From contig ML769584.1 in NCBI GenBank assembly GCA_009733575.1, positions 1 through 64,000 on the forward strand: 64,000 nt of DNA, in the 5' to 3' direction. The stretch is from Gymnopus androsaceus JB14 (taxonomy: Eukaryota > Basidiomycota > Agaricomycetes > Agaricales > Omphalotaceae). Positions 11,640 to 23,979 of the stretch are shown piece by piece. The translations under genes were made by a program, and so were the position numbers. The first letter of the stretch is position 1; every line of letters starts with the position of its first letter. The notes beneath the pieces were generated by a model that had not been told where the DNA came from, made no database searches, and saw only the letters and a list, made by a program, of their open reading frames with translations.

Positions 11640-12171
11640 GTTGTTTGGACCAGGTCCGTAAACATACAGTCACATACTTCGCTACTTTATAAAGGGAAGT
11701 TATTGTACCGATGACCACGCAACGAAGAGAATGAGGCACACTATTCCAAATACAGTTGAGTGTGGTGTGATCTTGATGTTTCCAGATACTCACTTACTAT
11801 CGTCGAGCATTCAATATTCAATCCATTATCGGAAGGGGCTGTTCCAGTTAACCTGGGCTGCCGGCGTGGAGAACGCAATCACGCGGGGGTTGATATTGAA
11901 AGGTTCGGAAAGCATGAATACGGCATAAGCCAGACTATGGCTAGTTCGAGTAAGTAGAATAAATAAATAGAGTAGTCAATGGCAGAGTGGAAAACCACTT
12001 GCGATGGAGTTTGCTGGGATTTAGCCTCGGGCAGGTGGATAACTGAGAGGTGACACGCGGAGACTAAAGATGAAGCGTATAGTTGGCAGATGCAAAGGAT
12101 GGGTGAACGAGAAAAAGAGCTAATAATACGTTGACGGAGAGTCGGCTATAGGCGCCGACCGATCTGAAGCA
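11640..12171. other. Intergenic between tandem HSVTW-family copies
   Basis: No supportable gene. A short minus-strand open stretch at about 11840-11955 (SLAYAVFMLSEPFNINPR) looks exon-like, but I recognise no family. The rest shows no repeat or RNA gene. Confidence 0.4.
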
Positions 12172-13050
12172 TTATACAGAATAGTAAATTTCTATAGAGC
12201 CTTGGAAGACATGATTTGACCATCCAGGGAACTAAAACAAATGTTAACTCGGCATAGGCGATTGACAAGTAGACACATACCCTCGCTTTAGCTATCAGCA
12301 TAACTCGGTCCCCAGGCTCAAGCGATCTCACGAGCTCATGCCCAAATCCTTCTCTCCCTTTCGACGAAGTCGGATCGCGATGAGCCTCCGAGTCATCCTC
12401 AAATTCAGTCCAAGTCACGGAATGCCACCGGGGCTCTTTACTTGCAACGATATTACTTTGAACATGTCAGCCGTTGGGATCTGGTTCAGGGAATAATTCT
12501 TTGAGATCGGAATAGTTAAATTTGGCGCCGAGGTTGAATGGGCTAGTAGGGTCGGAGGTAAGGTCAAGCCAACAAGGGGATACGGAAGCTCGGAAAATAA
12601 CAGCTTCAAACCAGCTCCATGAGCCGTTATATGTTCCTTGGATAAGATTCAATATCATATATCAGTTATTTTCCAAAGAAAATACACACCTTGGTCTACT
12701 TCTGTGTTTGCCCATCCTTGGTCATGGCTTTCCATTTGAAATGTGATCTTCCGTATCCTCCGACGTTTACTCTCGTCCTTTGGAGGAATGGGAGGAGACA
12801 TAAGATATAACCATGCCGCCTCGTTACTGATAGCCCTCGAAGCCTCAGCAACAATTTCGTAATTGGAATCACAGCGGATACACGGCCAGTATTCAGCATA
12901 TTCGAGAATGAGGTCAATTAACTCGAGGGGAAGGTAGCATAGGAAAAGGTCGCGGACAGAGGTTACATCGTCTTCGGTAGGATTTCCATTGTATGCTGGC
13001 TCTGATTCTTTGGTAAGAGCAGAAGAAATTGTTGATAGAGTCGAGCCCAT
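12172..13050 (-). pseudogene. Uncharacterised HSVTW/RSLxPGD family gene, copy 2 (best preserved)
   Basis: Same architecture as copy 1. The start is MGSTLSTISSALTKESEPAYN at 13050. Exon 1 runs to QGWANTEVDQG before a GTGTGT donor; exon 2 starts after CCAAG at about 12634 with GTYNGSWSWFEAVIFR; the last exon is FPGWSNHVFQGSIEIYYSV, stop at 12172-12174. The frame is open except for one TGA at about 12466 in PNG-stop-HVQ, where copy 1 has Trp (TGG to TGA). A single point mutation therefore separates it from an intact gene. It could still give a truncated protein. Confidence 0.7.
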
Positions 13051-13229
13051 GGTGGATGTAAAGTAACAGTTCCGTACGGGGTCCGTGACGTGACAGCATC
13101 AGCAACGCGAACAGGAACACATGTGAAATTATCGATACAAATACAACCATGTTGGAAGAATACGTGTTTCTCTTCCATCCGACTCGCCATAACCAAGCAC
13201 GAATACATCCATGCACTTGCAACTTCCGC

Positions 13230-14400
13230 CTACAAGTTGACTTTCTTTTCGTTTTTCTTTTTACCCCAGACTTTGGGCTTTTTCGAAGCAGGCCTAAGGA
13301 GCTAGTGGCAAGGTGGTAAGCTGCCTTTAATCTACAGAAGCTCTAGGAGGACACACACCTGGAAGGAACACAGGAGCGATTCATCAACACTCATGATCGC
13401 ACCAGCGTTTTCAAACTCTCCACAATAATTTGGTGCGGAGAACACGGTCACCAAGTGGCGTTTTGCAAAGAACTCGTATCCATCTTCAACAACCTTTTGG
13501 ATCTTAGTTAGGCCGGGAAAGTAAACGGGCGTATTGTAATACCTGATGAGCACGACAAATAAGGTCCATCCCGTGTTTATCCAAGAATCGTTGCACGATA
13601 TCTGGTCCAAAAGTGAACGAAACACCACGATCGCTTTCACCCCAGCCAGTAGACCCTGCTTCACTGGGATCCGCCCATAGTAGATCGCAGAGTAGACCTA
13701 CAGAATACGCATTAACAGATGATTTACTAGCGAGAATGTCACTCACCGGTGTCGGGAATATCCGTCGGACGCATGATACGTCGAATCTGGTCCATCGATT
13801 GCAAGTGAGGACTCAAGCCTCCATGCATAGCGAAAATCTTGTCGTCAATAATCGCGGCAATGGGCATACAGTTGAAGCAATCTGTGAAGGTTTTCCAGAG
13901 TTTGATATTGTAGCGACGCTTGCCTAAGTTTTTGGAAACAATCAGACCAGTGGGCTTGATTTTACGCGTTGAAAGCACACTTACACTCGTCGTAAAACCC
14001 ATAAACCCTATTTGTACTGGCAACCTCATGATTGCCACGAAGGAGGAAAAAATTCTCTGGGTACTTGCTTTTGTATGCCAAAAGCAAACAGATCGTTTCC
14101 AATGAATGTTTTCCTCTGTCGACAGACTCGTCACCGAGGAAAAGGTAGTTCGCTTCGGGCGGGAAGCCACCGGATTCGAATAAACGCAGGAGGTCATAGT
14201 ATTGGCAGTGACAAGTAAGCAGCGTTCTTTCAGTTTCCACCTGGACATACCGCAGATTTTAATGGGAGCCTCCAACTCCAGTAGAATAGGTTGCTCCAAG
14301 AAGATTTCGCGTCCTCTGGTACAGAGATACTTGATTTCGTACTCGAGCAGCTGTACACCTCGAGCTGTAAATTGGGAAATTGAATGTTGTACAAGTTGAA
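13230..14400 (-). pseudogene. GLC7: PP1-type Ser/Thr phosphatase catalytic gene with destroyed active site
   Basis: Spliced minus-strand exons follow PP1 closely: [36 protein letters not shown] (about 14380-14260), [25 protein letters not shown] (about 14208-14130), RGNHEVAS, then an intron splicing DEC to [70 protein letters not shown], and a last exon LLRPASKKPK...VNL with stop at 13230-13232. Defects: the acceptor and codons for the metal-binding DIHG after KICG are gone; the invariant GDYVDRG reads [11 protein letters not shown] reads HEV. These remove metal-ligand residues, so the product could not be an active phosphatase. Confidence 0.85.
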
Positions 14401-14591
14401 GTTCTAATTCTACATGCGCGCGCCTGTCCACTCCATGTGACTCTAAGCGCCAACCCAAGTTCCAACGTTCTTCATGGCTCCAACCTGTTCCAACCTCTTT
14501 GTTTTCGGTGAGCATACTAACGAGTCAAAGTTGGATATATCTATGCTAATCATACATTCTACAGCTACTATATGTCTCTACTGTTCAACAA

Positions 14592-15037
14592 ATGAAACTT
14601 GATTTTGGTTCCATGGACTTCCCCAGCGGATTCCCCAATTGCGATATGGAGAAGCTGCATTTCTACTGCGCTCAATTTGTATGCGATGAATTGATTGGAA
14701 AATCGTTCGACATTTGTCGATCTTGTCGATCTTGCCAAAAACTCAGTCGCGGATGGATCTGGTCAGAATGTCCGAGAAGTGAGCAAAGAGTTGAGGGTCA
14801 GAATGCAGAAAACAAGTGAGTGGCGAAAATTCTGTTTTTTCTAATCTCTTAAACTCAAATGCTTTCAGGATAGAAAGAAGCAGTTGCGATTTAAATCGTC
14901 CCCATGGGCTTCATTGCGCAGAGGTCGCGTATAGGATTTGTCTCCGTCCACACAACCCACCTCCTAGCACAGATCAAGATCTGAAGCAGTCTCGCAGAGT
15001 TTCTACACTTTCTCTCAAACCACTACTCATCGCTACC
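14592..15037 (+). promoter_or_regulatory. Leader upstream of transporter copy 2
   Basis: Homologous to the second half of the leader at 8980-9330 and to 57740-58200. It starts near the GGTTCCATGGACTTCCCC block and lacks the upstream palindrome found in three other copies. A GTGAGTGGCGAAAATTCT...TTTCAG segment (14816-14868) looks like a conserved intron, so part of the leader may be a spliced 5' UTR. Confidence 0.4.
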
Positions 15038-17214
15038 ATGGCTAAACTATCCAAAGTCTAGGATCGCTCAACTCCTCCCGAAGTGTACAATTGGCGCGTA
15101 TACGTGAACGCTGTTATCGCAACTTTCGCCACTGTTATGATCGGTTACGACTCTGCCTTTATTGGTACATCCATCTCTCTAGCCAGCTTCAAGAAGGAGT
15201 TTGGGCTTAAAAAGCTATCTACGACCGAATTCAACTTGGTTTCTGCCAATATTGTTTCCATGTACCAAGCACGGTAAGATTCATCCCAACTTTCTCTTCT
15301 TCGTATTTTATTGACGATTTTCTTTGTAGCTGCTTCTTTGGTGCCATATTTGGGTATGACTTTCATCTATCATTGCTCCCATTTGCTTGACATGAGCTCT
15401 TTTACAGATATCCCATTGGCTACTTCCTCGGCAGACAATATGGCCTATTCCTGTCAGCAGTTGTCTTTGTTATCGGAGCCGCTATGCAGACAGGTTCTTC
15501 GTGAGTGCTTGAGTGGGTCTTGTTTTATTCAGAAATGCTGATCGCCTATACAGCTCTTCTACTGGTCTTGGTCTCATCTACGGAAGACCCATAATTGTCG
15601 GCTTAGCCATCAGTGTTGCTTCCAACCTCGCGCCTATTTATGTTGCAGGTAAAGAGTTGCTGATTCGATGAGTCCTACCTTATACTCACTCATTATCTGT
15701 CACAGAAATCGCACCTACGGCCATTCGAGGATGACTCATTGCCAATTGGTCTCTATGAACTTTGCTGGCAAATCGGTTTCTGGAGACTGGATTAACTACA
15801 GGGTTACACTTCACGTTTCTGCGGGTCGTAAACAAGTAAGTGCTCGAAGACTGATGTTTTTTTATCTTTAAACTAACCTGTTTGTAGTGGTTAATAGCTT
15901 TTGCCATGCAACTCATCGTACGTCGCTTAGGTTCATTGTCTCACTTACATTTCTTACCTCCGTTCTTCTTAGCCCGGAGGATTGCTTGCACTCGGATCTC
16001 CTTTCCTTTCGGAATCCCCTAGATGGCTTGTTAGCCGAGACCGCAATGATGACGCAGTCAAATCTCTTTCTAAAATCCGCAACCTTCCGGCAGATCACCC
16101 ATACCTAGTGGAAGAAGTTTCTGCTATCGAAGCTGCCGTCGCTCACGAAAAGAGCCTCGCTGGTGCTGGATTCTTTGGGCCTGTCCGCACCGTGTTTTCA
16201 GATAAGAAACTGGTTGTGCGTTTGCTGCTAGGTTCGAGTCTGTTCGCATGGCAAAATGCTACTGGTATCAACGCTATCAACTACGATTCGTGAGTCGTCC
16301 ATGTCCTGCTCACGTCCACTCGTTTCTCATTCAAGCTCTTCACGACAGGCCCACCATATTCAAATCGATTGGCGTTACTGGAACGCACGCCAGCTTGCTC
16401 ACTACCGGTGTTTACGGTATCATCAAGCTTTTCGGCGCACTCTTCTGGCTTTTGTATGTCGTAGACTACTTTGGTCGTCATCCGACTTTGATTGTAGGCT
16501 CGGTCGGGGGCGCGGTTTGCATGTACTATACCGTGAGTGTATATTATTCTATCACCTGCACATTGACCTTAAAACAATTTAGGCGGCTTAGATTGCCATC
16601 GCCAAACCTCAATTGCACCCAACAACATCCCTGAGCTCTGGAGGAAAGAGTGCTATCGCCTTCTTCTACCTTTGGACAGTTTTCTACAGTCCTTCATGGA
16701 ACGGTACTCCATGGGTTTTCACAGTGCGTACCATCATTTAGTATTCAAAGGATTTCTGTTCATCTGGCGTGTTTTCAAGGCCGAAGTATTCCCTCAACAC
16801 ACCAGAACTTTCACCCAAGCCTGCATGGCGGCTAGCAACTGGTTATACTCGTTTCTTATTGCTCGCTTCACTCCACAAATGGTACGGAAATTTTTATGGA
16901 CCTCTCTTCGATCTTTTTACTCAACGAAATATTATTATTATGCACAGTTCAGTGCAATGGGCTACGGCGTCTACCTCTTTTTTGCCAGTCTCATGGTTCT
17001 CTCCATCGTCTTTGTGTTCCTGTTTGTTCCGGAAACCAAGCAGGTGCCGTTGGAGAGGATGGAAGAGATTTTTGCTCCTGGGTTGCCAGTGTGGAGAGCG
17101 CATAGTACGGTTATGCGGGAGTTGAGATTGGAAAAGCATGAATATGGGAGTGAAGAGGAGAAGGATCAAGGGACTGTTGAGACTTTTGAGAAGGCGTCCC
17201 AGGGATCGGTATAG
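15038..17214 (+). pseudogene. MFS quinate/sugar porter, copy 2
   Basis: Nearly full-length multi-exon permease. Exon 1 encodes VYNWRVYVNAVIATFATVMIGYDSAFIGTSISLASFKKEF; later exons encode YPIGYFLGRQYG, GLGLIYGR, SPRWLVSRDRNDDAVKSLSK, SLFAWQNATGINAINY, WLLYVVDYFGRHPTLIVGS, AEVFPQHTRTFTQACMAASNWLYSFLIARFTPQM, and VPETKQVPLERMEEIFAPG with stop at 17212-17214. Broken by TAG eight codons after ATG (15059-15061), TGA in the AIRG-x-LI motif (about 15733), and TAG for Tyr in the AAYIAIAK motif (about 16588). Copy 4 shares the TGA but not the first TAG. Confidence 0.85.
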
Positions 17215-17375
17215 GACCTAGGTAGTCAAGTCACGATAAGGATGGCTTTTTTGATTTGGGAATTTGGGATGAATCATGTACCGACACCATGTACTATTAC
17301 TTTTATGATATCACGACTTGAATACCATCCAATGATGATCATACAACTACCATTGTTTGACGCAGCTCTAAAGCA

Positions 17376-17830
17376 TTATACAGAATAGTAAATTTCTACA
17401 GAGTCTTGGGAGACATGATTGACCATCCACGGAACTACAACAAATACTGATTTGACGCAGACGACTGACAAGTAGACACCTACCCTCGATTTGGCTATCA
17501 GCATAACTTGGTCCCCAAGCTCAAGCGATCTCACAAGCTCATGCGGGCCAAGTCCTTCTCTCCCTTTCAACGAAGCTGGATCGCAATGAGCCTCTTCATC
17601 CCTAAATTCAGTCCAAGTCACGGAATGCCGATGTTTACTCTCGCCCTTTGGAGGAATGGACGAAGACATAAGATATAACCATGTTGCCTCGTTATTGATA
17701 GTCCTCGAAGCCTCAGCCTCAATTTCGTAATTGGAATCGCAGCGGATACATGGCCAGTATTCAGCATGCTCGAGAATGAGGTCAATTAAGAGCAGAAGAA
17801 ATTGTTGATAGAGTCGAGCCCGTAATTGTA
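17376..17830 (-). pseudogene. HSVTW/RSLxPGD family gene, internally deleted copy 3
   Basis: Starts like copy 2, but about 70 bp of exon 1 is missing (GTCAATTAAGAGCAG junction near 17790), and the region from the end of exon 1 to HSVTW is deleted, so SIPPKGESK is fused straight to RHSVTW (about 17630). RSLELGDQVMLIAK and the last-exon tail follow. The second deletion is shared with copy 4 at 62870-63455, so those two descend from one deleted ancestor. Confidence 0.75.
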
Positions 17831-17956
17831 AAAGTTCTGTACCAGCAGCATCGGCAACGAACAGGAGGATGGAATTTTGATGATATTATTGATATAAATA
17901 CAGCCATGTTGAAAGAATAATGTTTATCTTCCGTCCGAACAATTCAATGCACACCG

Positions 17957-18482
17957 CCAATAGTTATGCTTCAGTCTGACTGAAGCACTGTGAGAAATAA
18001 CTTATTTCAATATATAAGAAAAATGTACTTTTTCAGGGTATTATAGAAAATAAATATTTCTTAGCACTTAAGAAGGATATAAATTCGGACTGATGGAAGC
18101 TTGAACTTTCTGTAAACATCTGAAATGATATTTTTTGGACAGGTTCTGAAGCAATCAGCTTCAGCTGACCTGAAAACATAAATTACCAGAGTCATCCAAA
18201 TGATTTTCTGAAATGAATGCTGAAAATGGAATGCTTCAGCCAGCTTCTGTAATATATGTTCTCAGGTCAGCTGAAGCAGATTACTTCAGGTCCTGTCCAA
18301 AAAAAGTCATCCTGGGAAGACATTTCCCTTTGCGGAAAGTTCAAGCTTCAGTTGATCTGAATTAATTTCCTTCTGAAGTCCTCAGAAATATTTATATTCT
18401 ATAATCTCATGAAAAAGTACATTTCCTATTGAATTAATTTATTTTTCACAATACTTCAGTCAGAACAAAGCATAATTATTGG
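17957..18482. repeat. Long inverted-repeat (foldback) element, copy B
   Basis: Arms of roughly 220 bp begin CCAATAGTTATGCTTCAGTC and end in the near-complement ...CATAATTATTGG. Both arms carry the AGTACATTT..TTTCAGGG/CATGAAAAAGTACATTT, TATAGAA and TTTGGACAGG blocks. The element has no coding capacity. It sits immediately downstream of NACHT copy B and is the more complete version of the repeat at the left end of the window. No flanking duplication was found. Confidence 0.65.
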
Positions 18483-19044
18483 CAGTGTGATGTGTGCTAC
18501 AATTGCTGGCATATACCAAGGGGCTGCACCCTCCAAATGACCAATTTCTGGATCATTTGTGGGACATTTTCAAGTATCATGGGCCCTTGCTGCATTTTGA
18601 CTCCAATTTGACTCCAACCAAGCCACTCACCATTATTAATAATTCTTTGTCAATCAAATCACAAAATTGGCTTGAAATTGACATGTATTCATTGAAGTTA
18701 ACTACTATCTTATTCCTGCTGGGATATCCTAAAACTAATATTCCATGAAAGGCTGACATCTAGATTCTTGGGCTAATAAACTCCTGCATACTTGGTTAAA
18801 CTATAATTTTCCCATTGTATCATCATCAATCTCCTCTGGATCAGTACTGAAGCTGTAGAATGATGCTGGGCTTGAGGAAGGACATCTACAGAATAACAAT
18901 GATTAGATAGTTGTAGGTCAGAAAAGTATCAATAGTAGTTATTCCCCACTGACTCATATGTTGAGGAATAACTTGAACATTGATCAAACTCTTCAGGTCT
19001 AGATTCATGCAGTGAGGAGAGTATCAACAGTAGTTATTCCCTAC
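18483..19044. other. Intergenic sequence downstream of NACHT copy B
   Basis: Duplicate of about 735-1382. No supportable gene on either strand. Confidence 0.6.
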
Positions 19045-22000
19045 TTACTCATATACCAGTTGATCATATTGACTGTACTCTTCAAATGTAAATTCTGGCA
19101 ATGATGTTTCTGCAAAGATTGAGATAAAGAGCCAGAGAGAAGAAATTGAATGAGTTTCCAAATACTCACTGCTAAAACATTGTATCCACTCTTCACCATG
19201 AACAAAGTTTTGAAGATGGAGGGAAATCTTGTGAGTTCTGGAAATCAACACTTCCATATTGGGAAATGTGAGCCCATCACAATACTCCGGAGTAATCCAG
19301 AGAAAAAGGGACCCATTCGAGCCACAAAGCCATCCATCCGAAGATAAGATGAATTTCCTGAAGGTAGGATTGGATTGTACTTGATTATGACCAGGATGCC
19401 AGGGACAAAATGACAAGGAAAATGCGGAAGGTAAATTGGATGAAGCAGCTGTTGTGAATGTCAGTTCATCTGATAGTCTGGCTGAATGGTATGACTCAGA
19501 GAAATTTGGCACACCATCAGGAGAGAATGCAACAGATGTGACTATGTTTGTGTGCTCTTCCACTGGGTCTCCTTCTGGCTTGCCAGTTTTTGCATTCCAA
19601 ATTCTGACTGAGTTATCATATGAGCCAGACACAATTCTCTTGCCATCAGGAGAGAATGCAACAGATGTAACATAGTGTGTGTGCCCTTCCAGTGGGTCTC
19701 CTTCTTGCCTGCCAGTTTCTGCATTCCAAATTCTGACTGAGTTATCATATGAGCCAGACACAATTCTCTTGCCATCAGGAGAGAATGCAACAGATGTAAC
19801 ATCATGTGTGTGCCCTTCCAGTGGGTCTCCTTCTTGCCTGCCAGTTTCTGCATTCCAAATTCTGACTGAGTTATCATTTGAGCCAGACACAATTCTCTTG
19901 CCATCAGGAGAGAATGCAACAGATCTAACATAGTCTGTGTGCCCTTCCAGTGGGTCTCCTTCTTGCCTGCCAGTTTCTGCATTCCAAATTCTGATTGAGT
20001 TATCATCTGAGCCAGACACAGTTCTCTTGTCATCAGGAGAGAATGCAACAGATGTAACTGAATCTGTGTGCCCTTGTAGTACAACCTGCAACTGTGGCCA
20101 CCATGACTTATGACCATAGCACAAACTGGCCACCCTTGTGAGATGTGTGCAGTATGCTTTCTGAAGTCCTGATTTTTTTGGAATGACTGGTAATGCTGAA
20201 ATATACAGATGTGGAGTGGAATCCACAAGCACCTTTCCAAATACCTCAGCAAATTTCCTTATTTCATTTACCAAATCCTCCAAATCTACCCAAACAGAAC
20301 CAGTCTAGATATAATTTGGTTAGCTCAGAAGATAATATCAGATTTTTTTGTTTACATACCATCCACTGTTTCACAGTTTCCACACTTCGAAAAATCACAT
20401 TGACTCTGTTAAGAATGCTCAGAACTTCCATCCAGTACAGTGAGAACCCATAGAGAAATTTGTTCATCAAATTCATAAGAGACCTGTTAGGTTTTAGGTT
20501 CTTTAAATGCAGATCCCAAAAACAACAAGCATAAGATAGCTCAGGTGTGATAACTCTCACTATGTCAGATGGCAGGTCTGCATTACTCATGTATGAGCTC
20601 TTTAAGTTGCACATATTGAAATGTAGTTTTTCAATCATAATTTTCAAACTTCCAACTGCTAAAATAGTATGTCCCTCTACCAGTTTATTCCATACTCTTC
20701 ACTTCTCTTTCCATCCAATAAAAAATCACGGATTGATGTATGGACTGGCAAGACTGGGATGTCTGGCCTGTCTGCTCCAATAAACAGAGATCCCAAATAT
20801 CGGATTACAACATCTTCCTCTTCCTCCTCCTCACTGATTTGCTGACCATGTGCCAATTTTAAGCTTGTTAATGATGCTTGTGAAAGAGGTATGGAGGTTG
20901 CCAAAACTTGTGAAACAGCTTTTCTGTATTCATTCATAATTTCTTCATCACTGAAATTGAAAAGGGACTCAAGGATGTCTTTATATAGCTTATCAAGAGG
21001 ATATAAATCATTACTGCTTGGGCCAAGTGTCAAGAAGTGTGAAACTTTCTTTTTGACATTTACACCTGGTTTATTTATCTGATGCAAAGTATTACACAAT
21101 GTAAAAGCCCATTGAAAGTACCCTTCTGACATTTTTGCCAAAGCTTTACAAGGGGCTTCATTTAAAGAATGGTGTTTAATGAAATATTCCATTCTGTGAT
21201 GGACAAACAGATAGATATCATTCTCTGTTTGTTTTAATTGAGCCATATCTTCACTCTGTGGAGCATTTGAACAAGTTTGCAAAATTTCCATAATATCTTT
21301 CTCCTCCCGAGATGTGACCAAAAAGCAGTAATTCTTTGGAAACTTGTATGCTTCTTCAGTTAATGAAGTCATCAAGCTTCCCCTTTCTTTTACATTGCTG
21401 CATTCATCCAATGCATCTATAATAATCACTACTGGGTCACTATGGTTGACCATTTCTGCTGGCTTCATGACAAGATTTTCCCAATTTTTTTTGATGCTAG
21501 TGCTGCTCAGAATGTAAGGATCATTGTCCATTACTTCAATCAAAGCCTCTGCAAAACCAGGTACATTCAGTCCAAGATTATAAGCAATACTCTGAATGGC
21601 CCGAGTTGCAGTCCGCTCTGCATGGAATGTGCGATTGAAGCAGAAAAATCCACCAAGGCAGTTCTTTTCCTTGAACTTTTTGCCAATAGTATGGCTGATG
21701 GCAGATTTACCTGTCCCAGCAGCACCATGGAGAATAAATGCCTGAGGAGTATCCTCTTTTCTGTTCATTGCCCATTGAGTTATTTTTTCAATGATTTGGA
21801 TTCTAGTTCCCTCCAAACATTCTTTGTCCTCCTGAATGTAGGCCTTGAGATCAGGGTTCAACTCATTGGCAAGTTTCTTCCTAATATTTTCTGTAGAATT
21901 AATTTCAGCAACTGCAAAATGTGTCAATAAATATTTACTTGCCTTGCATTCCATAATTGTTAGTTGTATTCTTGTATTGATTTCCTTGAACACTATTGAA

Positions 22001-22132
22001 TTCTCCACCATAGGTGGTAAAATCGCAAGCATTGGAGAAAGAAGACATGGTGAGATCGGATTTTGAACAATCAATGATGGTGGTTGATGTGCAAGATGGA
22101 AATGTCACATTGTCACAATTGAAAGTAGTCAT
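19045..22132 (-). pseudogene. NACHT-WD40 gene, copy B, frameshift after NACHT
   Basis: Same layout as copy A. Exon 1 (22132 to about 21942) carries GGEFNSVQGNQYKN; a 48-bp intron leads to NIRKKLANELNP...; Walker A is GAAGTGKS (near 21720) and Walker B VVIIIDALDECSN (near 21420). After RDFLLDGKRSEEY about 7 bp is missing relative to copy A (near 20680-20690), giving premature GINW-stop. The helical region (20647-20264) and WD40 exon (20283-19045) continue in other frames. The WD40 part is open: four full repeats, a partial fifth (EEHTNIVTSVAFSPDG), and the intact C-terminal domain. Copy A is damaged in the opposite half. Confidence 0.85.
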
Positions 22133-22402
22133 GCGGATTGATTAAGGGCAGGTTTGACAACGATGATCCAGTCCCGATTGTGCAACTTCCACATTGATTG
22201 ACAATACTACAGGTGAATGTTCTTCAAATTGTCCTCTAATTGGGCCTAGTTAATCATCCTATTAAGTACCAAATTAAAATACTGTATTGACTGAGCATTC
22301 ACAGGGGTAGTCATCCGGGTAAATACTGGCATTGACTCTTGGGCGCTTTGCCGCTATTTTCCTTCCTTGTTCAAGTTCTCAGTCTAGGCATACTATAATC
22401 AT

Positions 22403-22956
22403 ACAAATGATACATTATAGGCACTAGTAGGCACATAAAGTGTAATGTACATATAGGAATTAGAGCGAGAAAATGTACTCTATGATCAAGGCAATGCAAG
22501 TAAAGGAAGGTTAAAGCAACAACAATCCATGTAATAAAGAATTGTAGTTGGCCATCTGGAGGCCAGAGTTTAATTATGCACGTCTTGGACATCTTTCCCG
22601 GTATAGGTATACCTGCCCAAAGAAAGAGGTTTCTTGGCTTCATTTGAGCTGGTAACAAGTGCAGATTTAATCCAAAGAATACGGCAGTATATGCCAGCAA
22701 AGCACCGAGCTTACTTGGAAGATCTTTCCAGATCTTTGGAGCTAGTGTTGATACAAACTGCAATCAAGAAAACAACAGAGCTTCATGGGCCATAAACAAG
22801 GCAGTCCAGGCTCTGAAGCATTTTAGGAATCCTCACCTACAAATTGCATGTTGCTATGTTGTGGTTTTCAAGAATTACAGAAATGGAATAACCACAGATG
22901 AGGCCAAAGCAGGTAGAGATGCAACATGCCAAGTGAGAGTTAGATGATCTTCCATA
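22403..22956 (+). pseudogene. IDO-derived fragment upstream of copia LTR
   Basis: Homologue of the IDO fragments at 8330-8935 and 56868-57404: the GGCCATCTGGAGG block, CAGTATATGCCAGCAAAGCACC, GGGCCATA(A)CAAGGC and CATTTTAGGAATC..CACCTAC. Frames are broken. It is followed at 22957 by the GGATAATTCTATTAACC end of a MITE, in which the copia LTR is inserted. Confidence 0.65.
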
Positions 22957-23021
22957 AGGATAATTCTATTAACCAACCCCACTGCCCAAACACAATCCCT
23001 CATTTTGATGCAAATTGTAAC

Positions 23022-23338
23022 TGTTGAACGTATGATGATATCAGTCATCATCTTGGTCATATGATGCTATCAGTCATTGCTGAGGTAGTCTTACTCAGCC
23101 TCAGTAGTATCTTAGTAAGTAGCTTTATGGATGACATCATAGGTCATGCACATAGAACATACTAGAAGGATACTACCATATATGTAATGAATACAGTACT
23201 ACAGTATATAAGGACTCCAGTAGTACTGCTAATAATAATGACTTCTACTAGTCTTTTACCTCTCTCTATCTGCTCTACAAGCTTAACCACTTGGTGAGTG
23301 CTAGTCACTGCGCCTCCTAGCTTATATGCTGCTCAACA
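23022..23338 (+). repeat. Copia 5' LTR
   Basis: A 317-bp LTR with ends TGTTGA...TCAACA, a TATATAAGG box near 23213, and GTAAC directly to its left (23017-23021). It is followed by GGTTATGGGCCCC, a likely primer-binding site that also follows the LTR of the second copia element (53281-53295, minus strand). Further copies: 28870-29186 and 34726-35043. Confidence 0.85.
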
Positions 23339-23979
23339 GGTTATGGGCCCCAAATCCCTCTTGTTGTTGTGCTTCACAATGATCAGGTTGCCTTTGGCCC
23401 TGTTCATGTACACCTTGAGGGCTGTCCCTAGCCTTTGAGTGTGGTTGGTGATCGCTGTAGGATGGTCATGATGTTGGGCTGTAGCATGAATCAAGCCCCA
23501 AAAATTTACATACAATACCTTCTTTCTTTCATGAACCCAGGTACCAGGCCGAGCCTTACATTGCTCCTGCCAGTATGCTGAAGAAGGGTTTAAAGGCTTC
23601 ACAGCTCCCTTATCGATGTGAACCGTGTGGCACATTGATTATGATACAAATTTTTATCATGATACATCTTTTTTAGATAGATCTACATACAAATTCCCCC
23701 TGATGGCTTAAGTCCCTTAAACAATCAAATGATTGATGTGCACTTCATTGTTGCTGCTCATCATGAGATCTTTCAAATCTGCCATACAGGATCTTTTATA
23801 TAGATCTTAGATACATCAGATGCTCAGATGGAATGGCTGAGATCTAATGATGGAAAAGCAATCATTGGTTACAATGTGTACAGGTGACACATGACATGAG
23901 TGCAATTTGGGTTTCATAGCTGTTTGATAATGACAGCTACTGATCAGTTGTCTTTCACAGATCAACCCATTTTTTCGAA

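Larger units (their letters stand above)
19900..23338. repeat. 3.4-kb duplicated segment (partner 31604-35043)
   Basis: From GCCATCAGGAGAG inside a WD40 repeat to the end of the copia LTR, this segment is repeated almost base for base at 31604-35043. I see only a few differences, all in the LTR part: GCTGAGG against GCCGAGG, and GATGACATCATAGGTC against GACAACATCATAGGATC. Such identity means a very recent duplication or an assembly duplication. Confidence 0.85.

Noticed and set aside
22371..22763. 130-codon minus-strand ORF present at three loci
   Set aside because: Antisense to the IDO-derived fragment; it recurs only because the DNA is duplicated, and it shows no protein-like conservation with the copies at 8 kb and 57 kb.
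23200..23300. Possible CRISPR or short regular repeats in the AGTAGTACT-rich stretch
   Set aside because: Irregular AGTAGTACTGCTAATAAT words inside a eukaryotic LTR; no repeat-spacer regularity.
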